A stretch of 64,000 nucleotides of DNA from Pelagimonas sp. Its GTDB lineage: Bacteria > Pseudomonadota > Alphaproteobacteria > Rhodobacterales > Rhodobacteraceae. Positions 1-11,200 of this stretch are shown piece after piece. The stretch is taken from assembly GCA_025210455.1 (NCBI GenBank), contig JAOARQ010000045.1, positions 1-64,000 of the forward strand, written 5' to 3'. The position numbers and the translations under genes are program-made. The notes beneath the pieces are model-generated. The model searched no databases. It was not told where the DNA came from and worked only from the letters and a program-made list of their open reading frames with translations. Numbering within the stretch: position 1 is the first letter of the stretch; the number at the start of each line of letters is the position of its first letter.

Positions 1-1903
1 CAGCCAGGCAGGCGATCCGATTGATTCCAACGCACCAACTGTCTCTGCTGTGAGCATCCCGAACGCGGTTGCCAAAGTGGGCGACGCGGTGACGGTGACG
101 ATCACCTCCTCCGAGGCCGGTCTGAGCCTGATCACCGGCACGGTGAACGGCGTCGCGGTGACCGGCTTTACCGATGCGGGCGGCGGCAATTACACCGCAA
201 CCTACACCGTGCAGGAAGGCCAAACCGACCGCGCGGCGGGCGCCACAATCCCGGTGAACTTCGTGCTGGCCGACGCGGCGGGCAACAATTCAACCGCCTT
301 CACCACACCCATCAGCCAGACAAGCGACGCTATCGACGCGAATACCCCGACCGTCACAGTGCCGGCCCTTGATGCTTCGGTCGCCAGCACGCTGGACCCA
401 ACCGTTTCCAAAAGCAGCCTGCCCATGTTCAACTTTCAGGCGGAAGCCGGGGCCACGGTTGAGGTCGATTTTGGTGATGGCGCCGGGTTCATCGCCGCAG
501 GTGTTGGCACAGGCAGCAACCAATCTGCCACTTTGGGGGCGGCGCTGATCACTGACGGCAACTATACCTTTAGGGTGCGTGTCACGGACGCGGCGGGCAA
601 CGTAGGCATGCAAAGTCTGGCCTACAGTGTCAATCGCCCCCCAACCGATCTGGCGCTTTCTGCCAATGAGGTGGATGAGAATAGCGCCGGCGGAACGCTG
701 ATCGGCAATCTGTCTGTCACCGACCCAACTGGCGGGGACACCCACAATCTAGCACTGGTCAACTCGGCCGGTGGCTTGTTTACGCTGAATGGGAATAGGT
801 TGGAGGTCGCGAGCGGAGCTGTGATCGACTTTGAAACAGCCAGCACTCACACCATCGAAGTCTCGGCAACGGACCAAGCCGGATCCACGCACACCAAGAC
901 GTTCACTGTAGATGTTCGCGATCTTATTGAAGGGCTGACTGGCGACGCCAATAACAACACGCTTGAGGGGTCTTCCGGAACAAACACCATCGACGCGGGA
1001 ACGGGCGACGATACAGTCAGCGGCAAGGGCGGCTCGGATACAATCACATTGGGCGCTGGCAAAGATACTTTGCTGGATACGCTAGCGAATACCAATGGCA
1101 CCCGCCTAACGGATTTTGGCGAAGATGATCAGTTTATCTTTACCGATCAGGTCTTTGGACCGGGCGCGATCACATTGACCAATGGAAGCAATGGCGGCCC
1201 GTCGACCCTGTCGATTGATGTTGATGGTGACGGAACACCTGAAACCCAGATCACTCTGGATACGCCATTGAACGGCGGGCAATTCCTGGTGTTCGAGAAG
1301 GGCGGACAGACGGTTGTGTCATATGAACGCCCTCTGCCTGCGCTGACCGAAGGGCAGGCCATGGATCTGAGCAATGCAAATGGCATCGTCAACCAGACCT
1401 TCCTGGCAGGTGATGGCAGCAACAACTATCGCGTTACACTGGATAGCATGTCAGGGGCGACGTTCCAAAACCTGCTGGGTGTCTATGAGGTGACGCCGAC
1501 CGGTGAGATCACTGACGTTCGCGTGTTGTTTGCGAATACATCCACTGCGGCGGGTCAGACTGTGAACATCACCGGCGTGGAAAACGGCAATGAGCTGGGT
1601 TTCTTTGTCGTGATGCAGGGGGCCTTTGCGGGCGGTGCGACTGATACGTTCGATTTTGTCGACTCTCTGGGGGGCGCAGCTGAGATCTCTGATGGCACGA
1701 ATATCACCATGACGGTGAACGGTGCTGGCTCAGCCTTCCCTGTCTGGCACAGCTTTGCATCGACGCTCAACTCTGATGGGGTGCAGCACGCTGTGTCTGG
1801 GGTGCAGGCGGATGGCCGCAGCATCATCATCGGGTTCGAAGATCAACTGGGTGGCGGTGATCGAGATTATCAGGATATCGTGATCCAGGTCGAGTTGTTC
1901 TAA
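1..1903 (+). CDS. Giant Ig-like/RTX repeat protein, C-terminal part, DUF4114 end (5' truncated by window)
   Basis: The frame is open from the first bases of the window, so this is the last ~634 residues of a larger protein. It begins with bacterial Ig-like modules (about nt 1-620), one containing the EAGATVEVDFGDG and VRVTDAAGN motifs. A cadherin-like module follows (nt ~640-930). Next is a short RTX-like glycine/aspartate stretch (nt ~940-1080, with GTGDDTVSGKGG). The end (nt ~1380-1900) is a DUF4114-type domain with the hallmark GFEDQLGGGDRDYQDI just before the stop. Such proteins are usually calcium-dependent surface or secreted adhesins exported by type I secretion; that role is inferred from the family. 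It converges on the 16-kb gene to its right, whose last ~260 residues are clearly homologous. No secretion ATPase or adaptor gene lies nearby. Confidence 0.85.
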   Translation, partial: SQAGDPIDSNAPTVSAVSIPNAVAKVGDAVTVTITSSEAGLSLITGTVNGVAVTGFTDAGGGNYTATYTVQEGQTDRAAGATIPVNFVLADAAGNNSTAFTTPISQTSDAIDANTPTVTVPALDASVASTLDPTVSKSSLPMFNFQAEAGATVEVDFGDGAGFIAAGVGTGSNQSATLGAALITDGNYTFRVRVTDAAGNVGMQSLAYSVNRPPTDLALSANEVDENSAGGTLIGNLSVTDPTGGDTHNLALVNSAGGLFTLNGNRLEVASGAVIDFETASTHTIEVSATDQAGSTHTKTFTVDVRDLIEGLTGDANNNTLEGSSGTNTIDAGTGDDTVSGKGGSDTITLGAGKDTLLDTLANTNGTRLTDFGEDDQFIFTDQVFGPGAITLTNGSNGGPSTLSIDVDGDGTPETQITLDTPLNGGQFLVFEKGGQTVVSYERPLPALTEGQAMDLSNANGIVNQTFLAGDGSNNYRVTLDSMSGATFQNLLGVYEVTPTGEITDVRVLFANTSTAAGQTVNITGVENGNELGFFVVMQGAFAGGATDTFDFVDSLGGAAEISDGTNITMTVNGAGSAFPVWHSFASTLNSDGVQHAVSGVQADGRSIIIGFEDQLGGGDRDYQDIVIQVELF

Positions 1904-2227
1904 GAACGCGCTTTGATTGGTGGCCCCTGCGTCATTGGCTGGGGCCACAGTTTCTTCTCACGCGCAACATTGTCCAAAAGGCGTTGTCGCCGATTGAGGA
2001 CAAAATTCGCCTCTGAGCTCAGTGATTTGGGTAAAGTGCGACCCGCCGCCCGCAACGGCCTATATGCAACAGGTCTGACAGACCTCCAGAGTTATGACAG
2101 CACGCTTGTCATGACTTCAATGCTTGAAGGATCCATAAGCGCCCCAAGCTATCCATGAAACAGACCACGCCCCCGAGAATACCTCGGGAGCGATTTATAC
2201 AGCCCAAAACCCACTTTGACCCTGAGC
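1904..2227. other. Intergenic stretch between two convergent giant genes
   Basis: This 324-bp stretch separates two convergent stop codons. It holds the + strand terminator at 1920-1958 and a small hairpin at 2172-2188 (CCCGAG/CTCGGG, 5-nt loop) that may help end transcription of the leftward gene but has no clear T-tract. A short open frame at 1913-2158 has no ribosome site or recognisable protein and I do not call it a gene. Nothing else is visible. Confidence 0.6.
1920..1958 (+). terminator. Rho-independent terminator after the first giant gene
   Basis: A perfect 8-bp stem, GTGGCCCC (1920-1927) paired with GGGGCCAC (1941-1948), with a 13-nt loop and a short T-rich tail. It lies 17 bases after the stop of the upstream + strand gene. 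Confidence 0.7.
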
Positions 2228-5200
2228 TTAGACAAACGGCAGCGCATCCATGGCTTCGACGCGGAAAACCAGATCTTCATAATCGCGATCCCCACCGCCG
2301 AGCAGATCTTCAAAGCCAATCGAAATAGAGCGTCCGCCTCTATCCACGCCGGACAGGACATGCTCAACACCATCGGCATTCAGCGCAGCATCAAAGCTAT
2401 GGAACACGATTTCATCTGTGGCCAGACCGTTCACCGCCAGCGACAAGGCGCTGCCGTCAGCGACATTGCCTGCAGCGCCAGAGCTATCTACAAAGCTCAG
2501 AACATCGCTCTGCTCTAGGGTCGAAGCCCAGTGCGCTGCGTCTTGTACCACAAAGAAGCCCAGCCGATGCCCAGCCTCGACCCCGGTGATATTCGCAATG
2601 GTTGCTATGTCACTGTTGGCATTTGCAAAAAGAATGCGGGTGTCAACAATATTGCCGCTTGCGTCTATCTCATAGACGCCAACAACATTGTCGAATCCGG
2701 CTTGGGCCATATCGTTCAGGGTCACCCGGAAGTCAGTCGCGCCATCCCCCGTGAGATATTCCTGACTGACGATCCCGTTGACCTGCGCAGCATTCACCGC
2801 CTGTTGGTTGGCAAGCTGCGGCAAGAAGGTTTCATAGGTGATCGTTGTCGCGCCATTGCGGCCAATTACGATAAAGTCTCCGGTGGTGAAATCACCCTTC
2901 AGAACGATCCGCCCGTCAGAGATCCCATCACGATTGGTGTCAACATCCAGCAGTGCCGAACCCTGCGTTACGGTCAGTTGATCCCGTGCAATCTGAGTAT
3001 CCGTAAAGACAAGCTGATCGTCGGTTCCAAAGTCATTCACGGTATCACCCAGAATGTGATCCAGCCTATCGGCAATTGTATCTTCGCCACCGCCAAGCAC
3101 GATCAGATCATCTCCCGCGCCGGGTTTGATAATCTGACTGCCGCCTCCGGCAGTGATGACATTGCTCTCACTGTTGCCATTGACTGTCGCAGGCTCAGAT
3201 CCTGTTCCCGTGATCTCGACGGTTTGGGACACAGTGTTGATGTTGCCAAATTCATCGGTCAGGCGCAGCGTTACAATTTGCTGTCCGACTGACAGATCCG
3301 CAGGGGCGAGATAGCGCTGCACACCCGCAAGCGCCACACCATAGTCGACAAACCCAGCCCCCCAGTCCACGGCGATCTTTGCCCCCGTTTCGGTGCTGAA
3401 TGACAGCGCCGGACGGCGGTCCTTTGTGGTGAAACCGATCGGCGCTCCGCTGGCGTCAGACAGCGAAAGGTTGCCTGCCGCCGGGCCCTGAGCATCAACA
3501 AGGAAGGTCACCGTGCCCTCCGCCGAAGAGTAGCTATCTTTCGCTGAATACCGCAGCGTAAAGCTGCCGTTTACGGTATCGATCGGGTCAAAGAAGATGC
3601 TGCCATCCGCCGCAAGCGTCAGCGCGCCAAACTGTGAGAAAGCGCCGGAAATATTGGTGAATGTCAACGGGCCCTCGGGGCTGATCACATGCGACAGATT
3701 GCCAGCGTAGGTCTGCTTGGCCCCGATGCGGATCACGTCATCAGTTGCGTTGAATGTGTCTGCCACCCGCAGATTGAGCATCGCCGAAGTGGTTTCAAAC
3801 CCATCACTGATATCGACTTGCAGAGTGTGTTCACCAGAGAGCGAAGGCAGCGCGTCAAAGACCAGCGCGCCATCGCTTAGCCCGAAGGTGCCAAAAGCAT
3901 CGCCGTTCTGCACATTTACGCTAAGCGCCTGACCTTCGACATCGGCGATGCCCAGATCCACGATATACCGCCGCCCGGGGCCTTCGGGAGCAACCACAAC
4001 CGAACCATCATTGATCTGCGGTGCGCTATTGATCGCAAAGCGCTGTGTCTGGGTGCTTTGCGTTCCATCTGCAGCGGTGACGCGGATGGTTGCGGTGTGC
4101 ACACCCACTGGCAGTACCTCGGGCGCGGCATAGGTCTGCGGGGTATCAAGACGGGTGCTATCTGTTGAAACAACCCCCGGCGCATAGCTGACATACCCCT
4201 GCCCCCAGTCAATTTCGACTGTGCTTCCTGATGCGACAGTAAAGCTGAATTCTGGTTGGGATGCGGTGGTGACAAAATCACCTTGCACACCAGTATCCGA
4301 AGCCAGCGCGATATCATTGATTGCCAAAGGCGCATTGCGCAGTTGGATATCTGAGGCACTCAGGGGTTGCGTGACGCCTTTTAGCACGACAGAGCCACCC
4401 TGCCCTGCAACGGTGATCACAGTATCCCCATTTTCGACCGTCAGCACCAGTGACCCGTCCTGAACAGCCTGATCAAAGTCAGACAGGCCGAAATCCCAAA
4501 GCGCAATCTTGTCGGTGCCGATGGTAAAATCGGTAATGATCTGTCTGCCAATCAATGTCGCGCCAGAGAAGGCAAAGAGATCTGCGCCATCTCCACCGGT
4601 CAGGCTGTCCTGCCCCGCGCCGCCAATTAGCGTGTCATCGCCAGCACCACCGTCAATGGTGACCGAGGTCTGATAAGCCAGTGCAGGAAGGGAGCCCGCC
4701 AGATCGACCAGATCGTCGCCCCCGCCAAGCGAAAGCACTTCGACCGATGTCAGCAATGGCGCGAAATCCGAAACCTGACCAGTTGGGGCGTGGTGCAACA
4801 ACAGCGCCTCGGAACGGTCCGATGCCTGCATGACATCACGCCCCGCGCCCCCATCATAGCGGCCTGACAGGCGTACCAGCCCCGAAAGATCTGCAAGCTC
4901 CGCATTCCCGTTTGCGGTGGTGAGCGTGCCGCTTGGGGTAACGGTTGCATAGTCCCACAGCGGGGCGTCCTGCCCTGCGCTCACAAGGAAGGTATCGTCG
5001 CCACCCGCGCCTATATGGGCACGCGCCTCGGGACCCGTTGCAAAGACATCCGCCCCAGCGCCGGGCTGCACACCCGAGCCATCAGTGATCACACCGCCAG
5101 GGCTGACAAAGACTGTCAGGCTTTGCTGGGTGGCAAGACTGCCGTCAGAGGCTTCGACCATCAGACTATACGAGGTGGGCACCGCAACCGCGGCACCGAT

Positions 5201-8200
5201 ATGGGTCAAGACGCCTGTGTCACCGTTCAGCGCAAAACCCTCGCCCTCGATCAACCGGTAGGTGACAGAGGCGCTGTCCGGGTCAAGCGCCCGGATCTGA
5301 TAACTGCCCCCGGCAGACACAGCTGCCAGATTGCTGGTCAGGAACACCGGCGCATCATTTTCCGTCGTCAGGTTCAAAGGGGTCTCAGAGACTACGCGTC
5401 TGCCATCATTCAGCACATGTGTTTCCAGACGCACGCCGCCGCTTTGATCATAGATCACGGTGCGCTGCGCATAGTCCCGCGCGTTTTGAAGATCATTTTC
5501 GACCAACGTCACAGGGGCACCGGCATCAAATGTGGTCGTCGAGGTCGTACCGTCATCATAGAGGGTGTTCTGACCGATACGCTGCCCATCTTCGCCAAAG
5601 TTACTTTGCAGGCTAAGCCAGGTTTTGACATTGCCGCGATCTTCCAACCGTTCGCCGGTGATTGTCCCATCCTTAGACGTCAGGGTGACAATTGTGCCGT
5701 TATCCTGTTCGGTGGTCTCGCTGATCAGATTTCCAGCGGCATCAAACTGCTGATCAATCTGTTTGAACTGCGCCGTATTGCCAGCATCGCGTTCAATTCG
5801 ACGGATCAGCACGCCATCGGCATAGGTGTTTTCGATCTGTGTTCCGCTGTCCTCGGTCAGCAGTTCGCGCGTGATATTTCCTGCTGCGTCATAATCGACG
5901 ACAATGCTGGCCCATTGGTGCGCCTCACCCAAATCTTCGAACAGCGCGCGGTTAAGAGTGCCATTTTCGAAATGCCGGGTGACCTGCACCCCGTTATCCT
6001 GCGTTTCGATTTCCCGGATCAGCGCCCCGCTGTCACCATAATAGCGCATGCGTTCGGCGTAGCTGTGCAGGTTGCTCAGGTCGCGCTCATGTGTCTGCGT
6101 CAGGGCCCCATCCGCACCAAAATACGACGTGGTCTCAAGCCCTGTGTCAGCAGCAACCCGTTGAGAGACCGTACCATCATCCATTTCCTTGCGATCAAAG
6201 ATCACCACACCATCGGCACGGAACTTTTGCAGACGCTGTGTAAAGGGCAACACATCTGTTGGGTCGCTGTGCAGTTGCTGCGTCAGAAGGCCGTTCTCAT
6301 AGCTAAAGGCGATCTGCGATCCATCGTCTTCGACAGACTGCGCCGATTTCAGGGTGCCATCCGCGTTATAAATACGGGTCAGGCTATGGTAAGGCTTTAC
6401 GTTTGGCCCGTCAGTGCGGTCTTCGCGCACCAGCACGCCTGCTTCATAGACATAGCGCAACTGCAACCCATCGTCGTCAATGCGCAGCTGTTCACGAATG
6501 CGTCCGGCGGTATCATAATAGGTTTCGAACCGGGTCCAGCCATGGGCGTTCTGCAGGTCGTCTTCGATCCAGCTGACGGTATTGCCGCCAGAGTAACGGA
6601 ATTCTTCCGCAACGCCATTGTCACGTGTGAGCAATTCCCGATTGACCTGACCGTCAGCATCATAGAACCGCTTTCGGGTGATATAGAAATCCTGATTGGT
6701 CAGATCTTCTTCGAAACGTTCGGTCAGCGTGCCTTCGCTGTAGGTGCGGGTGACACGCAGCCCGCTGTCCTGAACAACCACCTCTAGCGCAACCCGCCCC
6801 TGAGCATCATAGCGGGTCTCATAGCTTTGCCAGCTTTGAGTATTGTCATGATCCTGTTCAAACTTCCGCCGCAGGTGGCCGTTTTCGTATGTATAATCGG
6901 TGACGGTGCCGTCATCGAACAGCACAGTTTCCGCCGCGACATTGCCCGCCGCATCATAAAGACGCTCACGCGTTTCGAAATCTATGGCGTTCTTGTGATC
7001 CGTTTCGAAACGCCGGGTCAGCGCGCCCGAGGCATCGCGTTCATAAACGGTTTCCACGCCGTTTGGCGCATGTACGATCTCGCGGCTGGTGCCATCATCC
7101 GCTGTGGTCAGTTCACGTACAACTGCGCCGGTCGCGTCATATTCCTGAAGCCGCTCAAGAAAACCATGCGCGTTGCCAAGATCCTGCTCAAGACGTGAGA
7201 CCGTTTCGCCCGCCGCATCAAAGCTGTAGGTCACCCTCAGCCCGTCATCGTCAATGCGCAGCTGCCCGGTGATTACCCCGTCCGCGCGATAGCTGGTTTC
7301 AAATCGCTGCCAGGAAAAGGCGCCTTTGGTGTCGGTCTCGATCTCAACACGAGAACGATCTGAGGCATAGGTGACCACCTTCTGCAGCCCCGTATCAAAC
7401 AGCGTTGTCTCTTCTGCGATGCGGCCATCAGTGCCATAGCGTGTGTCGATGGTTTCCCAGTCACGGGTGCCGGTGATATCGCGCTGGAACTTGCTGCGCA
7501 GGTGGCCGTTCGAGTAACCATAGCTTCGATCAAGCCCGTCAGTGGTCGTATCGGTTTCATGCGTGACCTGACCCGAGGGATTGTAGTGCCGTTCGCGCAG
7601 GATAAAATCATAGCCACCGCCCCGCGCCTGTTCCAACCGATGTGTCAGAACACCGTCGGCATAGGTATAAGTGGTGACCAAACCATCATCACCGGTCACA
7701 ATTTCAGTCGCGACTTTGCCATCGGTGCCGAATTGTTCTTCATAGCTGGCCCAGGCTTCGGTATTGCCCAGGTCTTCGCGCAGACGCACGCGGGTATATG
7801 TGTTCACATAGGTGGTGGTGGTGCGGGTGCCGCTGGCCTCATCCGTGATTTCGCGGGTGACCTGGCCATTTTCTTCATAGATGCGCTGGCGTTTGACAAA
7901 GCTTTCTACCCCGACAGGCGCGGTTTCCAGCCGTGCGCGCAGCGTGCCTGACGGATCATGGTGGTAGGTTGTCACAACACCGTTTGCAGCCGTGCGGATC
8001 TGATCCAGCACGCCATCATCATAGTGAATATCCTGTTGGACAATGGTTTGACCATCCGCCCCATAGCTTGTGTCGCGGGTGGTAAAATCAACGGCGTTCC
8101 CCAGATCTTCTTCGAAGCGACGCGTCTCGATGCCGTTGGTAAAGCTATAAGTGGTCTTTAGCCCATTGTCGTCAATCCGCACCTGCCCGGTAATGACACC

Positions 8201-11200
8201 ATTTGAATCATAGGTTGTTTCAAAGCGGTCCCAGCCAAAGGCGTTGTCACGGTCCTCTTCTGTCCAGACATAGGACCGGTCTGCCGCATAGGTATATTCG
8301 GCATAGACACCCTGATCGCTGGTGTTGCGTTCAAAGGTGATATTACCGTTGTCGTCAAACTGCCGGAAGCGTTCAACAAATGGGTTAGTATCGCCAAGAT
8401 CACGCTCAAGGCGCGTATTCAGCACAGCTGACTGATAGGTGTTGGTCACCTCTAACCCATCGTCAAAATTGATGACTTCCCGGATCAGGGCACCACTGGC
8501 ATCAAAACTGCTGGAGTAATCGCGCCAGATTTCGCTGCCCGCATGATCGACCCGCTGGGTTTCGCGCACAATCCCGCCAATATAGGCGTCAGTCTGGGTA
8601 TCGCTATTGTCAAAGAGGGTTTTCACCTCGGTGATGTCACCACTGGCATCATAGGTGGTTTCGCGGCGACCCCAGCTTTCATTATTACCTGTGTCATGAA
8701 CGATCCGCGATCGCAGCACACCGTCTGTGTAGCGCTCTTCTTTGGTAAAGCCCGTGTCCAGCAGGCTGCGGAGATAGGTCAGCGTGCCTGTTTCATCGTA
8801 TTCACGCAGCTCTTCGACAAAGGCCGCAACCTGTTCGGAATCCTGCTCAAAGCGCGAACGCAACACACCATCTGCATACAGATAAGTGCCAAGGATTCCA
8901 TTATCTTCGGTCAGTTCCTCACGGATCAAAGCACCCGTTTCGTCAAAGATTTCTAGCCGTTCGCGCCAGGGTTCTACGTTTTCAGCGTCGATGCGCAAAC
9001 GGCGCACCAACACGCCATTGCCATAGCTTTCAAGGCTGAGGGTGCCGGTATCAAAAAAGGTGCCCGACCCATGCACAACCCCTGCAGTATCGCGCAGTTC
9101 AATACTGAACAGCGCCCCTGCTGCGGGTGTCTGGGTGATTGTCAGCAACCCGTCGCGGAACTGCACCTGTTCGATATCGCTGTGGATGACATCTGTCGTT
9201 CCGCCAAGCTCTATCAGAACCCGGCCTGCGCCATCGCCACGATCCAGCCGCAGCCCGCTGCGCACCTCAGCGACGCTGAGCGCCGAGCGCAGCAGATCCG
9301 CACCCGCCCCACCACGATAGGTGTCAGAGCCCGCGTGATCAACCAGAATATCATCGCCGCCCGCACCATTTATGGCATCATCACCCGCGCCACCTTCGAT
9401 GGTATCATTGCCGGATGTCCCGGTCAGTACTTCGTCCGCTGCGGTGCCAAAGATTGCCTGATCCGGTTGATTGCTTTTGGCTATAATGGTCAGCGTCACC
9501 TCGCGCGTGGCGATACCGTCATACAGGCCAACAGTCACAGCCTGACTGCCCGCCGCCTCGGCTGTCAGGTTGATCTGATAGGATCCATCCGCCGCCAGCG
9601 TGAATGTCCCGAACTCTGGCGGCAAAGCGCTGCGCAGCGAGAAAGTGACGCTTTGTCCGTCGGCGTCATTTGCCGCCAACTGGCCAGAGCTGTCGCGCGA
9701 CAGCCCCAGATCAATCTGCGGCGTCGAACTGAGCTCCGCCAATGAATTTTCGCTCAGGTTCAGGGCAAAAGCGGTTTCGGCCTGCCCGTCAGACACAACG
9801 ATCTCCGCCTGATGAACCCCATCCAGCCCAATGCGCGGCACAAAGATCACCTTATCACCAACAAAGCTGAAAGTGCCCAGATCGGCCCCCGACGCCACGC
9901 GGAAGGACAGTGAATCATTATCCACATCCGAAACAGAGAGCGCCACGGCGGTTGGCAGGCGCGCACCCGAAGCGTCATACAGCAACGCCGCATCCTGCGC
10001 GACGGGCGCGATATTGCCCAGCGTCTGCGTGATTTCATCGACAAGACGCACGTCAAATTCATGGGTAATTGAATCGAACCGGTCTTGCCCAAGAGGCACA
10101 TCTTCAAGGAAGAACAGCAGCACCTGATTGTCTTCCAGCTGGATGTGATCGGGAATGTCGATCCCCAGCATATCGGCCACCTGCTTTTGCACCGCACCGA
10201 TGACCTTGTTGAGGATGTCGAAATTCAGCTCGATCAGGGCCTCGTCAAACTGGCTGAGCAGACCGTCACCGCGTAGCGGGCTGGTTTCCCCGGTCTTCAG
10301 CAGCGAATAGGCATGGCTCAGGTCAATCTCTTCGCTGCCCAGCTTCAGCTTTGCCCGGATCTGGGTTTCAAAGAGGTTCAGCACCGGTGTTATGTCAATC
10401 TCAAGCCGGTAGTCATAATCGACATTGCCGGAAAAGAGATATTCAACCTCGCCCTTCGTGACTTCACCCGCGGTGCCCTGCGCGTCAAAGGTCACGGTTT
10501 CCCCCAACCCGGCGCGGACTTCCTGTCCGCCATAGGTATAGACCGCCTCGACCGCGTCCGGGTCAAAGGCGGCGGTCTGGATCAGGTCAATTCCTGCCGA
10601 AATTTTCGCGTCAAACAGATTGAACCCCGTCGATACTTCCAGCGAAATCTCTTCGGCCGCGTTTTCAAGCAGACCGCGCACATGCCCCAGCGCATAATCG
10701 ACCATCGGCAGCGGATCAAAGGCAGTGATATCGGCAATGAACTTATCAGCGGTCGCAATCACATCGCGGGCATCATTGATAAAGCCACGTACCCCGCCCT
10801 GATAATTCTGCTCGGACCCACCGTGGAAAATCTTGCGTATATGCCCAAGCCAATCCTCAAGTGTTTCGCCAAACCCGTGCAACGGATGCCAGCAGCCTAT
10901 CGGGCACCAGCCAATCTGAAAATCCTTCAACCCCTGAGCCAGCTTGTCGAAGATGCCCAGGTCAAGCCGGGTCACTTCGTCAAAGAACAGTTCAACCCAG
11001 CGACCAAGATTATCGGTGATCGCAGCCGATCCGCCGCTGGCAATGGGCCGCATGAAATCGACAATCAGATCGAATGAATCAAAGAGCGCCTTGAACCCGT
11101 CGCGCACCACGCCAAATGCAAAATCAAGGGCCGCGTCAAAGCCGTTGTTCAACTGATCTGCGCTGATCTCGCCAACCGTCCCCAAGTTGACACCGGGGAA

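Noticed and set aside
1913-2158. Short + strand frame in the gap between the two giant genes
   Set aside because: It overlaps the terminator stem, has no ribosome site and no plausible protein features.
2172-2188. Small hairpin as terminator of the giant leftward gene
   Set aside because: The stem is only 6 bp and no T-tract follows on the - strand, so I did not call it a terminator.
2531-3292. A 253-codon + strand frame opposite the DUF4114 end
   Set aside because: It lies wholly antisense to the clear RTX/DUF4114 coding region and resembles no protein family.
5015-6787. A 590-codon open frame on the + strand inside the giant gene
   Set aside because: It is antisense to the 49-residue repeats, has low-complexity composition, no ribosome site and no recognisable domain. 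Long antisense frames are expected opposite repetitive GC-rich coding sequence.
5370-9003. Regular repeats that could suggest a CRISPR array or DNA satellite
   Set aside because: The period is 147 bp, the DNA copies are diverged and the repeat is conserved at protein level, so it is a coding repeat.
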